A stretch of 64,000 nucleotides of DNA from Chaunax sp. Z400 (GCA_037577475.1 CM075194.1:28966266-29030265); one strand, 5' to 3'. Positions 29,268 through 46,780 are shown, counted from the first letter of the stretch. Numbers and translations are program-made. Notes: generated by a model not told the origin, from the sequence alone.

Positions 29268-30165
29268 TTTTTACTATACATACTATACATATAAATTCTA
29301 TACATACTATGCATACCATGCATACCATACATACTATTCAAACTATACATACTGTACATACTATTCATACTATACATACTGTACATACTATTTATACTAT
29401 ACATACTATACATACTATTTATACTATACATACTATTTGTACTATACATACTATTCATACTGTACATACTATTCATACTATTCATAATGTACATACTATA
29501 CATACTATTCATACTGTACATACTATACATACTGTACATACTATTCATACTGTACATACTATACATAGTATTCATACTGTACATACTATTCCTACTATAC
29601 ATACTGTACATACTATTCCTACTATACATACTATACATACTATGCATACTATTCATACTGTACATACTATACATACTATTCATACTATACATACTATTCC
29701 TACTATACATACTATTCATACTATACATACTATTCATACTATTCATACTGTACATACTATACATACTATACATACTATTCATACTGTACATACTATACAT
29801 ACTATTCATACTGTACATACTCTTCATACTATACATACTATTCATACTATACATACTATTCATACTATTCATACTGTACATACTATACATACTATTCATA
29901 CTATTCATACTGTACATACTATACATACTATTCATACTATACATACTATTCATACTATACATACTATACATACTATTCATACTATACATACTAAACATAC
30001 TGTTTATACTATACATACTATTCATACTGTACATACTGTTCATACTATACATACTATACATACTGTACATACTATACATACTATTTATACTATACATACT
30101 ATTCATACTGTACATACTATACATACTATACATACTATTCATACTATACATACATATACATACTA
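29268..30165. repeat. S-arm (898 bp)
   Basis: S-arm to the K box at 30166, 72 bp (eight monomers) shorter than the 970-bp form; the CATACTGTAGAT/CATATTATT segment after the dyad is missing. Private change: CATACTATTCAAACT near 29336. Confidence 0.86.
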
Positions 30166-30932
30166 TTTTTTACAAAACCTACTATTTATACTATACATAC
30201 TATTCATTCTATACATACTATTCATTCTATACATACTACTCATACTATACATACTATGCATACTATTATTTCTACACATACTACTACTATACATACTATT
30301 CATCCTATACATATAAATTCTATACATACTATGTATACCATGCATACCATACATACTATTCATACTATACATGCCATACATACTATTTATGCTATACATA
30401 CTATTCATACTATACATACTGTTCATTCTACACATACTACTACTATTCATACTATACATACTATTCATACTATTCATACTGTACATACTATACATACTAT
30501 TCATACTGTACATACTATACATACTATTCATACTATACATACTATTCATACTATTCATACTGTACATACTATACATACTATTCATACTGTACATACTATA
30601 CATACTATTCATACTGTACATACTATTTATACTATACATACTATACATACTATACATAGTATTCATACTATTCATACTGTACATACTATACATACTATTC
30701 ATACTATTCATACTGTACATACTATACATACTATTCATACTGTACATACTATTCATACTGTAGATACTATACATATTATTCATACTGTACATACTATACA
30801 TATTATTCATACTGTACATACTATACATACTATACATACTCTACATACTATTTATACTATACATACTATTCATACTGTTCATACTATACATACTATACAT
30901 ACTATTCATACTATACATACATATACATAATA
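30166..30932. repeat. K-arm, 767-bp form
   Basis: Same length and marker set as 1104-1870 (offset 29062). Confidence 0.9.
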
Positions 30933-31248
30933 TTTTTTACCAACATACTATTTATACTATACATACTATTCATTCTATACATACTATTCATACTATACAT
31001 ACTATACATACTATTATTTCTACACATACTACTACTATACATACTATTCATACTATACATATAAATTCTATACATACTATGTATACCATGCATACCATAC
31101 ATACTATTCATACTATACATGCCATACATACTATTTATACTATACATACTATTCATACTATACATACTGTTCATTCTACACATACTACTACTATTCATAC
31201 TATACATACTATTCATACTATTCATACTGTACATACATATACATAATA
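30933..31248. repeat. 316-bp P-P cassette, third copy
   Basis: Same length and order (P, V, U, W, P) as the other four cassettes. Here it is followed by a P-Q spacer and then the shortened long block rather than a normal Q1/Q2 pair. Confidence 0.9.
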
Positions 31249-34200
31249 TTTTTTACCAACATACTATTTATACTATACATACTATTCATTCTATACATAC
31301 TATTCATACTATACATACTATACATACTATTATTTCTACACATACTACTACTATACATACTATTCATACTATACATACTATTTTTTACTTTACATACTAT
31401 ACATACTATTCATACTATACATACTATACATACTATTCATATTGTACATACTATTTATACTATACATACTATACATACTATACATACTATACATACTATT
31501 CATACTGTACATACTATACATACTATTCATACTATACATACTATTCATACTATACATACTATTCATACTATACATACTATACATACTATACATACTATTA
31601 TTTCTACACATACTACTACTATACATACTATTCATACTATACATATAAATTCTATACATACTATGTATACCATGCATACCATACATACTATTCATACTAT
31701 ACATGCCATACATACTATTTATACTATACATACTATTCATACTATACATACTGTTCATTCTACACATACTACTACTATTCATACTATACATACTATTCAT
31801 ACTGTACATACTATACATAGTATTCATACTGTACATACTATTCCTACTATACATACTATGCATACTATTCATACTGTACATACTATACATACTATTCATA
31901 CTATACATACTATTCCTACTATACATACTATTCATACTATTATTTCTACACATACTACTACTATACATACTATTCATACTATACATGCCATACATACTAT
32001 TTATACTATACATACTATTCATACTATACATACTGTTCATTCTACACATACTACTACTATTCATACTATACATACTATTCATACTATTCATACTGTACAT
32101 ACTATTTATACTATACATACTATACATACTCTACATACTATACATACTATACATACTATTCATACTATTCATACTGTACATACTATACATACTATTCATA
32201 CTATTCATACTGTACATACTATACATACTATTCATACCGTACATACTATACATACTATACATACTATTCATACTATACATACTCTTCATACTGTACATAC
32301 TATACATACTATTCATACTGTACATACTATTTATACTATACATACTATACATACTATACATACTATTCATACTATTCATACTGTACATACTATTCATACT
32401 ATTCATAATGTACATACTGTACATACTATTCATACTGTACATACTATACATACTATTCATACTATTCATACTATACATACTATTCATACTAAACATACTA
32501 TTCATACTGTACATACTATTCATACTGTACATACTATTCATACTGTACATACTATACATACTATACATACTATACATACTGTACATACTATTCATACTAT
32601 TCATACTATACTTACTATACATACTATTCATACTGTACATACTATTCCTACTATACATACTATTCATACTAAACATACTGTTTATTCTATACATACTATT
32701 CATACTGTACATACTATACATACTATTCATACTATTCATACTATACATACTATTCATACTGTACATACTATACATACTATTCATACTATACATACTATTC
32801 ATACTAAACATACTGTTTATACTATACATACTATACATACTCTACATACTATACATACTATTTATACTATACATACTATTTATACTATACATACTATTTA
32901 TACTATACATACTATTCATACTGTACATACTATTCATACTATTCATAATGTACATACTATACATACTATTCATACTGTACATACTATACATACTGTACAT
33001 ACAATTCATACTGTACATACTGTACACAGTATTCATACTGTACATACTATTCCTACTATACATACTATACATACTATGCATACTATTCATACTGTACATA
33101 CTATACATACTATTCATACTATACATACTATTCATACTATACATACTATTCCTACTATTATTTCTACACATACTACTACTATACATACTATTCATACTAT
33201 ACATGCCATACATACTATTTATACTATACATACTATTCATACTGTACATACTATACATACTATTCATACTGTACATACTCTTCATACTATACATAGTATT
33301 CATACTATACATACTATTCATACTATTCATACTGTACATACTATACATTCTATACATACTATTCATACTGTACATACTATACATACTATTCATACTGTAC
33401 ATACTCTTCATACTATACATACTATTCATACTATACATACTATTCATACTATTCATACTGTACATACTATACATACTATTCATACTATTCATACTGTACA
33501 TACTATACATACTATTCATACTATACATACTATTCATACTATACATACTATACATACTATTCATACTATACATACTAAACATACTGTTTATACTATACAT
33601 ACTATTCATACTGTAGATACTATACATATTATTCATACTGTACATACTATACATATTATTCATACTGTACATACTATTCATACTGTACATACTGTTCATA
33701 CTATACATACTATACATACTGTACATACTATACATACTATTTATACTATACATACTATTCATACTGTACATACTATACATACTATTCATACTGTACATAC
33801 TATACATACTATACATACTATTCATACTATACATACATATACATACTATTCATTCTATACCTACTATTCATTCTATACATACTACTCATACTATACATAC
33901 TATACATACTATTATTTCTACACATACTACTACTATACATACTATTCATCCTATACATATAAATTCTATACATACTATGTATACCATGCATACCATACAT
34001 ACTATTCATACTATACATGCCATACATACTATTTGTACTATACATACTATTCATACTATACATACTGTTCATTCTACACATACTACTACTATTCATACGA
34101 TACATACTATTCATACTATTCATACTGTACATACTATACATACTATTCATACTGTACATACTGTTCATACTATACATACTATACATACTCTACATACTAT

Positions 34201-34281
34201 TTATACTATACATACTATTCATACTGTTCATACTATACATACTATACATACTATTCATACTATACATACATATACATAATA
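31249..34281. repeat. P-Q spacer plus shortened long block (2901 bp)
   Basis: After the 132-bp spacer the Q box at 31381 is followed by 2901 bp to the P box at 34282. This is the long block with 1800 bp (200 monomers) less than the 4701-bp copies. The AGTATTCATACTG landmark occurs only at 31819 and 33028 (1209 bp apart), so one of three 1.2-kb units plus about 0.6 kb is absent. It keeps the CATACAATTC...GTACACAG stretch near 33001-33030 and the terminal CATTCTATACCTACT junction near 33850. Confidence 0.86.
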
Positions 34282-35071
34282 TTTTTTACCAACATACTAT
34301 TTATACTATACATACTATTCATTCTATACATACTATTCATACTATACATACTATACATACTATTATTTCTACACATACTACTACTATACATACTATTCAT
34401 ACTATACATACTATTTTTTACTTTACATACTATACATACTATTCATACTATACATACTATACATACTATTCATATTGTACATACTATTTATACTATACAT
34501 ACTGTACATACTATACATACTATTCATACTATACATACTATTCATACTATACATACTATACATACTATACATACTATTATTTCTACACATACTACTACTA
34601 TACATACTATTCATACTATACATATAAATTCTATACATACTATTTATACTATACATACTATTCATACTATACATACTGTTCATTCTACACATACTACTAC
34701 TATTCATACTATACATACTATTCATACTATTCATACTGTACATACTATTTATACTATACATACTATACATACTATACATACTATTCATACTATTCATACT
34801 GTACATACTATACATACTATTCATACTATTCATACTGTATATACTATACATACTATTCATACTGTACATACTGTACATACTATACATACTATTCATACTA
34901 TACATACTATTCATACTGTACATACTATACATTCTATTCATATTGTACATACTATACATACTATACATACTATACATACTATACATACTATTCATACTGT
35001 ACATACTATACATACTATTCATACTATACATACTATTCATACTATACATACTATTCATACTATACATACTA
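34282..35071. repeat. P-Q spacer and Q-to-S arm (658 bp)
   Basis: Parallel to 13295-14084 with the same spacings (132 and 658 bp). Both follow the end of a long block, and both carry a TGTATATACT step (near 13849 and 34836). Confidence 0.87.
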
Positions 35072-36041
35072 TTTTTACTATACATACTATACATATAAAT
35101 TCTATACATACTATGCATACCATGCATACCATACATACTATTCATACTATACATACTGTACATACTATTCATACTATACATACTGTACATACTATTTATA
35201 CTATACATACTATACATACTATTTATACTATACATACTATTTGTACTATACATACTATTCATACTGTACATACTATTCATACTATTCATAATGTACATAC
35301 TATACATACTATTCATACTGTACATACTATACATACTGTACATACTATTCATACTGTACATACTATACATAGTATTCATACTGTACATACTATTCCTACT
35401 ATACATACTGTACATACTATTCCTACTATACATACTATACATACTATGCATACTATTCATACTGTACATACTATACATACTATTCATACTATACATACTA
35501 TTCCTACTATACATACTATTCATACTATACATACTATTCATACTATTCATACTGTACATACTATACATACTATACATACTATTCATACTGTACATACTAT
35601 ACATACTATTCATACTGTACATACTCTTCATACTATACATACTATTCATACTATACATACTATTCATACTATTCATACTGTACATACTATACATACTATT
35701 CATACTATTCATACTGTACATACTATACATACTATTCATACTATACATACTATTCATACTATACATACTATACATACTATTCATACTATACATACTAAAC
35801 ATACTGTTTATACTATACATACTATTCATACTGTAGATACTATACATATTATTCATACTGTACATACTATACATATTATTCATACTGTACATACTATTCA
35901 TACTGTACATACTGTTCATACTATACATACTATACATACTGTACATACTATACATACTATTTATACTATACATACTATTCATACTGTACATACTATACAT
36001 ACTATACATACTATTCATACTATACATACATATACATACTA
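35072..36041. repeat. S-arm (970 bp)
   Basis: Same length and markers as the arms ending at 1104 and 63186; the 546 bp from 35291 to 35836 appears unchanged relative to both. Confidence 0.9.
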
Positions 36042-36799
36042 TTTTTTACAAAACCTACTATTTATACTATACATACTATTCATTCTATACATACTATTCA
36101 TTCTATACATACTACTCATACTATACATACTATGCATACTATTATTTCTACACATACTACTACTATACATACTATTCATCCTATACATATAAATTCTATA
36201 CATACTATGTATACCATGCATACCATACATACTATTCATACTATACATGCCATACATACTATTTATGCTATACATACTATTCATACTATACATACTGTTC
36301 ATTCTACACATACTACTACTATTCATACTATACATACTATTCATACTATTCATACTGTACATACTATACATACTATTCATACTGTACATACTATACATAC
36401 TATTCATACTATACATACTATTCATACTATTCATACTGTACATACTATACATACTATTCATACTGTACATACTATACATACTATTCATACTGTACATACT
36501 ATTTATACTATACATACTATACATACTATACATAGTATTCATACTATTCATACTGTACATACTATACATACTATTCATACTATTCATACTGTACATACTA
36601 TACATACTATTCATACTGTACATACTATTCATACTGTAGATACTATACATATTATTCATACTGTACATACTATACATATTATTCATACTGTACATACTAT
36701 ACATACTATACATACTCTACATACTATTTATACTATACATACTATTCATACTGTTCATACTATACATACTATTCATACTATACATACATATACATAATA
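36042..36799. repeat. K-arm (758 bp)
   Basis: One monomer shorter than the 767-bp form; the deletion lies in the run just before the P box at 36800. Confidence 0.89.
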
Positions 36800-37115
36800 T
36801 TTTTTACCAACATACTATTTATACTATACATACTATTCATTCTATACATACTATTCATACTATACATACTATACATACTATTATTTCTACACATACTACT
36901 ACTATACATACTATTCATACTATACATATAAATTCTATACATACTATGTATACCATGCATACCATACATACTATTCATACTATACATGCCATACATACTA
37001 TTTATACTATACATACTATTCATACTATACATACTGTTCATTCTACACATACTACTACTATTCATACTATACATACTATTCATACTATTCATACTGTACA
37101 TACATATACATAATA
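36800..37115. repeat. 316-bp P-P cassette, fourth copy
   Basis: P, V, U, W, P with the same 316-bp length as the others. Confidence 0.9.
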
Positions 37116-38801
37116 TTTTTTACCAACATACTATTTATACTATACATACTATTCATTCTATACATACTATTCATACTATACATACTATACATACTATTAT
37201 TTCTACACATACTACTACTATACATACTATTCATACTATACATACTATTTTTTACTTTACATACTATACATACTATTCATACTATACATACTATACATAC
37301 TATTCATATTGTACATACTATTTATACTATACATACTATACATACTATACATACTATTCATACTGTACATACTATACATACTATTCATACTATACATACT
37401 ATTCATACTATACATACTATTCATACTATACATACTATACATACTATACATACTATTATTTCTACACATACTACTACTATACATACTATTCATACTATAC
37501 ATATAAATTCTATACATACTATGTATACCATGCATACCATACATACTATTCATACTATACATGCCATACATACTATTTATACTATACATACTATTCATAC
37601 TATACATACTGTTCATTCTACACATACTACTACTATTCATACTATACATACTATTCATACTATTCATACTGTACATACTATTTATACTATACATACTATA
37701 CATACTATACATACTATTCATACTATTCATACTGTACATACTATACATACTATTCATACTATTCATACTGTACATACTATACATACTATTCATACTGTAC
37801 ATGCTATACATACTATTCATACTGTACATACTATACATACTATACATACTGTTCATACTATACATACTATTCATACTGTACATACTATACATACTATTCA
37901 TTCTATACATACTATTCATACTATACATACTATACATACTATTATTTCTACACATACTACTACTATTCATACTATTCATACTATACATACTATTTTTTAC
38001 TTTACATACTATACATACTATTCATACTATACATATAAATTCTATACATACTATGCATACCATGCATACCATACATACTATTCATACTATACATGCCATA
38101 CATACCATTCATACTATACATACTATTCATACTGTACATACTATACATACTATTCATACTGTACATACTCTTCATACTATACATACTATTCATACTATAC
38201 ATACTATTCATACTATTCATACTGTACATACTATACATACTATACATACTATTCATACTGTACATACTATACATACTATTCATACTGTACATACTCTTCA
38301 TACTATACATACTATTCATACTATACATACTATTCATACTATTCATACTGTACATACTATACATACTATACATACTATTCATACTGTACATACTCTTCAT
38401 ACTATACATACTATTCATACTATTCATACTATTCATACTGTACATACTATACATACTATTCATACTATTCATACTGTACATACTATACATACTATTCATA
38501 CTATACATACTATTCATACTATACATACTATACATACTATTCATACTATACATACTAAACATACTGTTTATACTATACATACTATTCATACTGTAGATAC
38601 TATACATATTATTCATACTGTACATACTATACATATTATTCATACTGTACATACTATTCATACTGTACATACTGTTCATACTATACATACTATACATACT
38701 GTACATACTATACATACTATTTATACTATACATACTATTCATACTGTACATACTATACATACTATACATACTATTCATACTATACATACATATACATACT
38801 A
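37116..38801. repeat. P-Q spacer, Q1-arm (745 bp) and Q2-arm (809 bp)
   Basis: Collinear with 2187-3863. The Q1-arm carries an extra pair of monomers including a unique CATGCTATA near 37801. The second V box (near 37950-37972) ends in CTACTATTCATACT instead of CTACTATACAT. K box at 38802, exactly 2760 bp after the previous K box at 36042, as for 1104 to 3864. Confidence 0.87.
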
Positions 38802-39622
38802 TTTTTTACAAAACCTACTATTTATACTATACATACTATTCATTCTATACATACTATTCATTCTATACATACTACTCATACTATACATACTATGCATACT
38901 ATTATTTCTACACATACTACTACTATACATACTATTCATCCTATACATATAAATTCTATACATACTATGTATACCATGCATACCATACATACTATTCATA
39001 CTATACATGCCATACATACTATTTATGCTATACATACTATTCATACTATACATACTGTTCATTCTACACATACTACTACTATTCATACTATACATACTAT
39101 TCATACTATTCATACTGTACATACTATACATACTATTCATACTGTACATACTATACATACTATTCATACTATACATACTATTCATACTATTCATACTGTA
39201 CATACTATACATACTATTCATACTGTACATACTATACATACTATTCATACTGTACATACTATTTATACTATACATACTATACATACTATACATAGTATTC
39301 ATACTATTCATACTGTACATACTATACATACTATTCATACTATTCATACTGTACATACTATACATACTATTCATACTGTACATACTATACATACTATTCA
39401 TACTGTAGATACTATACATATTATTCATACTGTACATACTATACATATTATTCATACTGTACATACTGTTCATACTATTCATACTGTACATACTGTTCAT
39501 ACTATACATACTATACATACTGTACATACTATACATACTATTTATACTATACATACTATTCATACTGTACATACTATACATACTATACATACTATTCATA
39601 CTATACATACATATACATACTA
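38802..39622. repeat. K-to-R arm (821 bp)
   Basis: Same length as 14353-15173. Near 39467 it has CATACTGTTCATACTATT, where the 14353 copy has CATACTATTCATACTATT. Confidence 0.88.
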
Positions 39623-40605
39623 TTTTTTACTAAACATACTATTTATACTATACATACTATTCATTCTATACATACTACTCACACTATACATACTATACAT
39701 ACTATTATTTCTACACATACTACTACTATACATACTATTCATACTATACATATAAATTCTATACATACTATGTATACCATGCATACCATACATACTATTC
39801 ATACTATACATGCCATACATACTATTTATACTATACATACTATTCATACTATACATACTGTTCATTCTACACATACTACTACTATTCATACTATACATAC
39901 TATTCATACTATTCATACTGTACATACTATACATACTATTCATACTGTACATACTATACATACTATTCATACTATACATACTATTCATACTATTCATACT
40001 GTACATACTATACATACTATTCATACTGTACATACTATACATACTTTTCATACTGTACATACTATTTATACTATACATACTATACATACTATACATACTA
40101 TACATACTATTCATACTATTCATACTGTACATACTATACATACTATTCATACTATTCATTCTGTACATACTATACATACTATTCATACTGTACATACTAT
40201 ACATACTATTCATACTTTACATACTATACATACTGTTCATACTATACATACTGTTCATACTGTACATACTATACATACTATTCATACTATTCATACTGTA
40301 CATACTATACATACTATTCATACTGTACATACTATACATACTATTCATACTATACATACTATTCATACTGTAAATACTATTCATACTGTACATACTATTC
40401 ATACTGTACATACTATTCATACTGTAGATACTATACATATTATTCATACTGTACATACTATACATATTATTCATACTGTACATACTGTTCATACTATACA
40501 TACTATACATACTCTACATACTATTTATACTATACATACTATTCATACTGTTCATACTATACATACTATACATACTATTCATACTATACATACATATACA
40601 TAATA
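39623..40605. repeat. R-arm with 342-bp internal deletion
   Basis: 983 bp against 1325 bp at 4613. The segment carrying CATACTATGCAT, CATGCTATA and CATACAATA is missing; the arm passes from the CATTCTGTA region (near 40157) to the CATACTTTACATACT region (near 40213). The difference is 38 monomers exactly. Confidence 0.86.
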
Positions 40606-42506
40606 TTTTTTACCAACATACTATTTATACTATACATACTATTCATTCTATACATACTATTCATACTATACATACTATACATACTATTATTTCTACGTAT
40701 ACTACTACTGTACATACTATTCATACTATACATACTATTTTTTACTTTACATACTATACATACTATTCATACTATACATACTATACATACTATTCATATT
40801 GTACATACTATTTATACTATACATACTGTACATACTATACATACTATTCATACTATACATACTATTCATACTATACATACTATACATACTATACATACTA
40901 TTATTTCTACACATACTACTACTATACATACTATTCATACTATACATATAAATTCTATACATACTATTTATACTATACATACTATTCATACTATACATAC
41001 TGTTCATTCTACACATACTACTACTATTCATACTATACATACTATTCATACTATTCATACTGTACATACTATTTATACTATACATACTATACATACTATA
41101 CATACTATTCATACTATTCATACTGTACATACTATACATACTATTCATATTATTCATACTGTACATACTATACATACTATTCATACTGTACATACTGTAC
41201 ATACTATACATACTATTCATACTATACATACTATTCATACTGTACATACTATACATTCTATTCATATTGTACATACTATACATACTATACATACTATACA
41301 TACTATTCATACTGTACATACTATACATACTATTCATACTATACATACTATTCATACTATACATACTATTCATACTATACATACTATTTTTACTATACAT
41401 ACTATACATATAAATTCTATACATACTATGCATACCATGCATACCATACATACTATTCATACTATACATACTGTACATACTATTCATACTATACATACTG
41501 TACATACTATTTATACTATACATACTATACATACTATTTATACTATACATACTATTTATACTATACATACTATTCATACTGTACATACTATTCATACTAT
41601 TCATAATGTACATACTATACATACTATTCATACTGTACATACTATACATACTGTACATACTATTCATACTGTACATACTATACATAGTATTCATACTGTA
41701 CATACTATTCCTACTATACATACTGTACATACTATTCCTACTATACATACTATACATACTATGCATACTATTCATACTGTACATACTATACATACTATTC
41801 ATACTATACATACTATTCCTACTATACAAACTATTCATACTATTATTTCTACACATACTACTACTATACATACTATTCATACTATACATGCCATACATAC
41901 TATTTATACTATACATACTATTCATACTGTACATACTATACATACTATTCATACTGTACATACTCTTCATACTATACATACTATTCATACTATACATACT
42001 ATTCATACTATTCATACTGTACATACTATACATACTATACATACTATTCATACTGTACATACTATACATACTATTCATACTGTACATACTCTTCATACTA
42101 TACATACTATTCATACTATACATACAATTCATACTATTCATACTGTACATACTATACATACTATTCATACTATTCATACTGTACATACTATACATACTAT
42201 TCATACTATACATACTATTCATACTATACATACTATACATACTATTCATACTATACATACTAAACATACTGTTTATACTATACAAACTATTCATACTGTA
42301 GATACTATACATATTATTCATACTGTACATACTATACATATTATTCATACTGTACATACTATTCATACTGTACATACTGTTCATACTATACATACTATAC
42401 ATACTGTACATACTATACATACTATTTATACTATACATACTATTCATACTGTACATACTATACATACTATACATACTATTCATACTATACATACATATAC
42501 ATACTA
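40606..42506. repeat. P-Q-S module leading to R box
   Basis: P-Q 132 bp with the CGTATAC variant (40686-40710), Q-S 649 bp, S (41387) to R 1120 bp. Same lengths as 26161-28061. Private changes: CATATTATTCATACTG near 41147 and CTATACAAACTATT near 41824. Confidence 0.87.
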
Positions 42507-43138
42507 TTTTTTACTAAACATACTATTTATACTATACATACTATTCATTCTATACATACTACTCACACTATACATACTATACATACTATTATTTCTACAC
42601 ATACTACTACTATACATACTATTCATACTATACATATAAATTCTATACATACTATGTATGCCATGCATACCATACATACTATTCATACTATACATGCCAT
42701 ACATACTATTTATACTATACATACTATTCATACTATACATACTGTTCATTCTACACATACTACTACTATTCATACTATACATACTATTCATACTATTCAT
42801 ACTGTACATACTATACATACTATTCATACTGTACATACTATACATACTATTCATACTATACATACTATTCATACTGTAAATACTATTCATACTGTACATA
42901 CTATTCATACTGTACATACTATTCATACTGTAGATACTATACATATTATTCATACTGTACATACTATACATATTATTCATACTGTACATGCTATACATAC
43001 TATTCATACTGTACATACTGTTCATACTATACATACTATACATACTCTACATACTATTTATACTATACATACTATTCATACTGTTCATACTATACATACT
43101 ATACATACTATTCATACTATACATACATATACATAATA
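42507..43138. repeat. Short R-arm (632 bp)
   Basis: Intact version of the short R-arm (compare 28062 with its 2-bp loss, and 46209 lacking the U box). U box followed by ATGTATGCC; three TGTAAATA/TGTACATA monomers near 42874-42910; private CATGCTATA near 42988. Confidence 0.87.
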
Positions 43139-44595
43139 TTTTTTACCAACATACTATTTATACTATACATACTATTCATTCTATACATACTATTCATACT
43201 ATACATACTATTATTTCTACACATACTACTACTATACATACTATTCATACTATACATACTATTTTTTACTTTACATACTATACATACTATACATACTATT
43301 CATATTGTACATACTATTTATACTATACATACTATACATACTATACATACTATACATACTATTCATACTGTACATACTATACATACTATTCATACTATAC
43401 ATACTATTCATACTATTCATACTATACATACTATACATACTATACATACTATTATTTCTACACATACTACTACTATACATACTATTCATACTATACATAT
43501 AAATTCTATACATACTATGTATACCATGCATACCATACATACTATTCATACTATACATGCCATACATACTATTTATACTATACATACTATTCATACTATA
43601 CATACTGTTCATTCTACACATACTACTACTATTCATACTATACATACTATTCATACTATTCATACTGTACATACTATTTATACTATACATACTATACATA
43701 CTATACATACTATTCATACTATTCATACTGTACATACTATACATACTATTCATACTATTCATACTGTACATACTATACATACTATTCATACTGTACATAC
43801 TATACATACTATACATACTGTTCATACTATACATACTATACATACTATTCATACTGTACATACTATACATACTATTCATACTATGCATACTATTCATACT
43901 ATACATACTATTCATACTGTACATACTATACATACTATTCATACTGTACATACTATTTATACTATACATACTATACATACTATACATACTATACATACTA
44001 TTCATACTATTCATACTGTACATACTATACATACTATTCATACTATTCATACTGTACATACTATACATACTATTCATACTATTCATACTGTACATACTAT
44101 TCATACTTTACATACTATACATGCTATACATACTGTACATACTATACATACTGTACATACTATACATACTGTACATACTATACATACTATTCATACTGTA
44201 CATACAATACATACTATTCATACTTTACATACTATACATACTGTTCATACTATACATACTGTTCATACTGTACATACTATACATACTATTCATACTATTC
44301 ATACTGTACATACTATACATACTATTCATACTGTACATACTATACATACTATTCATACTATACATACTATTCATACTGTAAATACTATTCATACTGTACA
44401 TACTATTCATACTGTAGATACTATACATATTATTCATACTGTACATACTATACATATTATTCATACTGTACATACTGTTCATACTATACATACTATACAT
44501 ACTCTACATACTATTTATACTATACATACTATTCATACTGTTCATACTATACATACTATACATACTATTCATACTATACATACATATACATAATA
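43139..44595. repeat. P-Q spacer (123 bp) and hybrid Q1/R arm (1334 bp)
   Basis: The Q box at 43262 begins a normal Q1-arm (U, CATGCC, W, CATACTGTTCATACT). From about 43860 the sequence is that of the R-arm: CATACTATGCAT near 43881, CATGCTATA near 44121, CATACAATA near 44210, TGTAAATA near 44379. It then ends at the P box at 44596. It is a direct Q1-arm/R-arm fusion seen nowhere else in the window. Confidence 0.83.
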
Positions 44596-46208
44596 TTTTT
44601 TACCAACATACTATTTATACTATACATACTATTCATTCTATACATACTATTCATACTATACATACTATACATACTATTATTTCTACGTATACTACTACTG
44701 TACATTCTATTCATACTATACATACTATTTTTTACTTTACATACTATACATACTATTCATACTATACATACTATACATACTATTCATATTGTACATACTA
44801 TTTATACTATACATACTGTACATACTATACATACTATTCATACTATTCATACTGTACATACTATACATACTATTCATACTATTCATACTGTACATACTAT
44901 ACATACTATTCATACTGTACATACTGTACATACTATACATACTATTCATACTATACATACTATTCATACTGTACATACTATACATTCTATTCATATTGTA
45001 CATACTATACATACTATACATACTATTCATACTGTACATACTATACATACTATTCATACTATACATACTATTCATACTATACATACTATTTTTACTATAC
45101 ATACTATACATATAAATTCTATACATACTATGCATACCATGCATACCATACATACTATTCATACTATACATACTGTACATACTATTCATACTATACATAC
45201 TGTACATACTATTTATACTATACATACTATACATACTATTTATACTATACATACTATTTATACTATACATACTATTCATACTGTACATACTATTCATACT
45301 ATTCATAATGTACATACTATACATACTATTCATACTGTACATACTATACATACTGTACATACTATTCATACTGTACATACTATACATAGTATTCATACTG
45401 TACATACTATTCCTACTATACATACTGTACATACTATTCCTACTATACATACTATACATACTATGCATACTATTCATACTGTACATACTATACATACTAT
45501 TCATACTATACATACTATTCCTACTATACATACTATTCATACTATTATTTCTACACATACTACTACTATACATACTATTCATACTATACATGCCATACAT
45601 ACTATTTATACTATACATACTATTCATACTGTACATACTATACATACTATTCATACCGTACATACTCTTCATACTATACATACTATTCATACTATACATA
45701 CTATTCATACTATTCATACTGTACATACTATACATACTATACATACTATTCATACTGTACATACTATACATACTATTCATACTGTACATACTCTTCATAC
45801 TATACATACTATTCATACTATACATACAATTCATACTATTCATACTGTACATACTATACATACTATTCATACTATTCATACTGTACATACTATACATACT
45901 ATTCATACTATACATACTATTCATACTATACATACTATACATACTATTCATACTATACATACTAAACATACTGTTTATACTATACAAACTATTCATACTG
46001 TAGATACTATACATATTATTCATACTGTACATACTATACATATTATTCATACTGTACATACTATTCATACTGTACATACTGTTCATACTATACATACTAT
46101 ACATACTGTACATACTATACATACTATTTATACTATACATACTATTCATACTGTACATACTATACATACTATACATACTATTCATACTATACATACATAT
46201 ACATACTA
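44596..46208. repeat. P-Q spacer, truncated Q-to-S arm and S-to-R arm
   Basis: 132-bp spacer with the CGTATAC variant (44676-44700) and a private CATTCTATTCAT just after it. Q to S is only 361 bp, 288 bp (32 monomers) less than usual, with V, U and W boxes lost. S (45089) to R 1120 bp is normal. Private CATACCGTA near 45653. Confidence 0.85.
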
Positions 46209-46780
46209 TTTTTTACTAAACATACTATTTATACTATACATACTATTCATTCTATACATACTACTCACACTATACATACTATACATACTATTATTTCTAC
46301 ACATACTACTACTATACATACTATTCATACTATACATGCCATACATACTATTTATACTATACATACTATTCATACTATACATACTTTTCATTCTACACAT
46401 ACTACTACTATTCATACTATACATACTATTCATACTATTCATACTGTACATACTATACATACTATTCATACTGTACATACTATACATACTATTCATACTA
46501 TACATACTATTCATACTGTAAATACTATTCATACTGTACATACTATTCATACTGTACATACTATTCATACTGTAGATACTATACATATTATTCATACTGT
46601 ACATACTATACATATTATTCATACTGTACATACTATACATACTATTCATACTGTACATACTGTTCATACTATACATACTATACATACTCTACATACTATT
46701 TATACTATACATACTATTCATACTGTTCATACTATACATACTATACATACTATTCATACTATACATACATATACATAATA
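46209..46780. repeat. Short R-arm without U box (572 bp)
   Basis: 60 bp shorter than the 42507 copy: V is followed directly by CATGCC and the U box with its ATG-rich stretch is gone. The loss is flanked in the intact copy by two copies of TACTATTCATACTATACAT, which explains it by direct-repeat exchange. The W box reads CATACTTTTCATTCT rather than CATACTGTTCATTCT. Confidence 0.85.
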
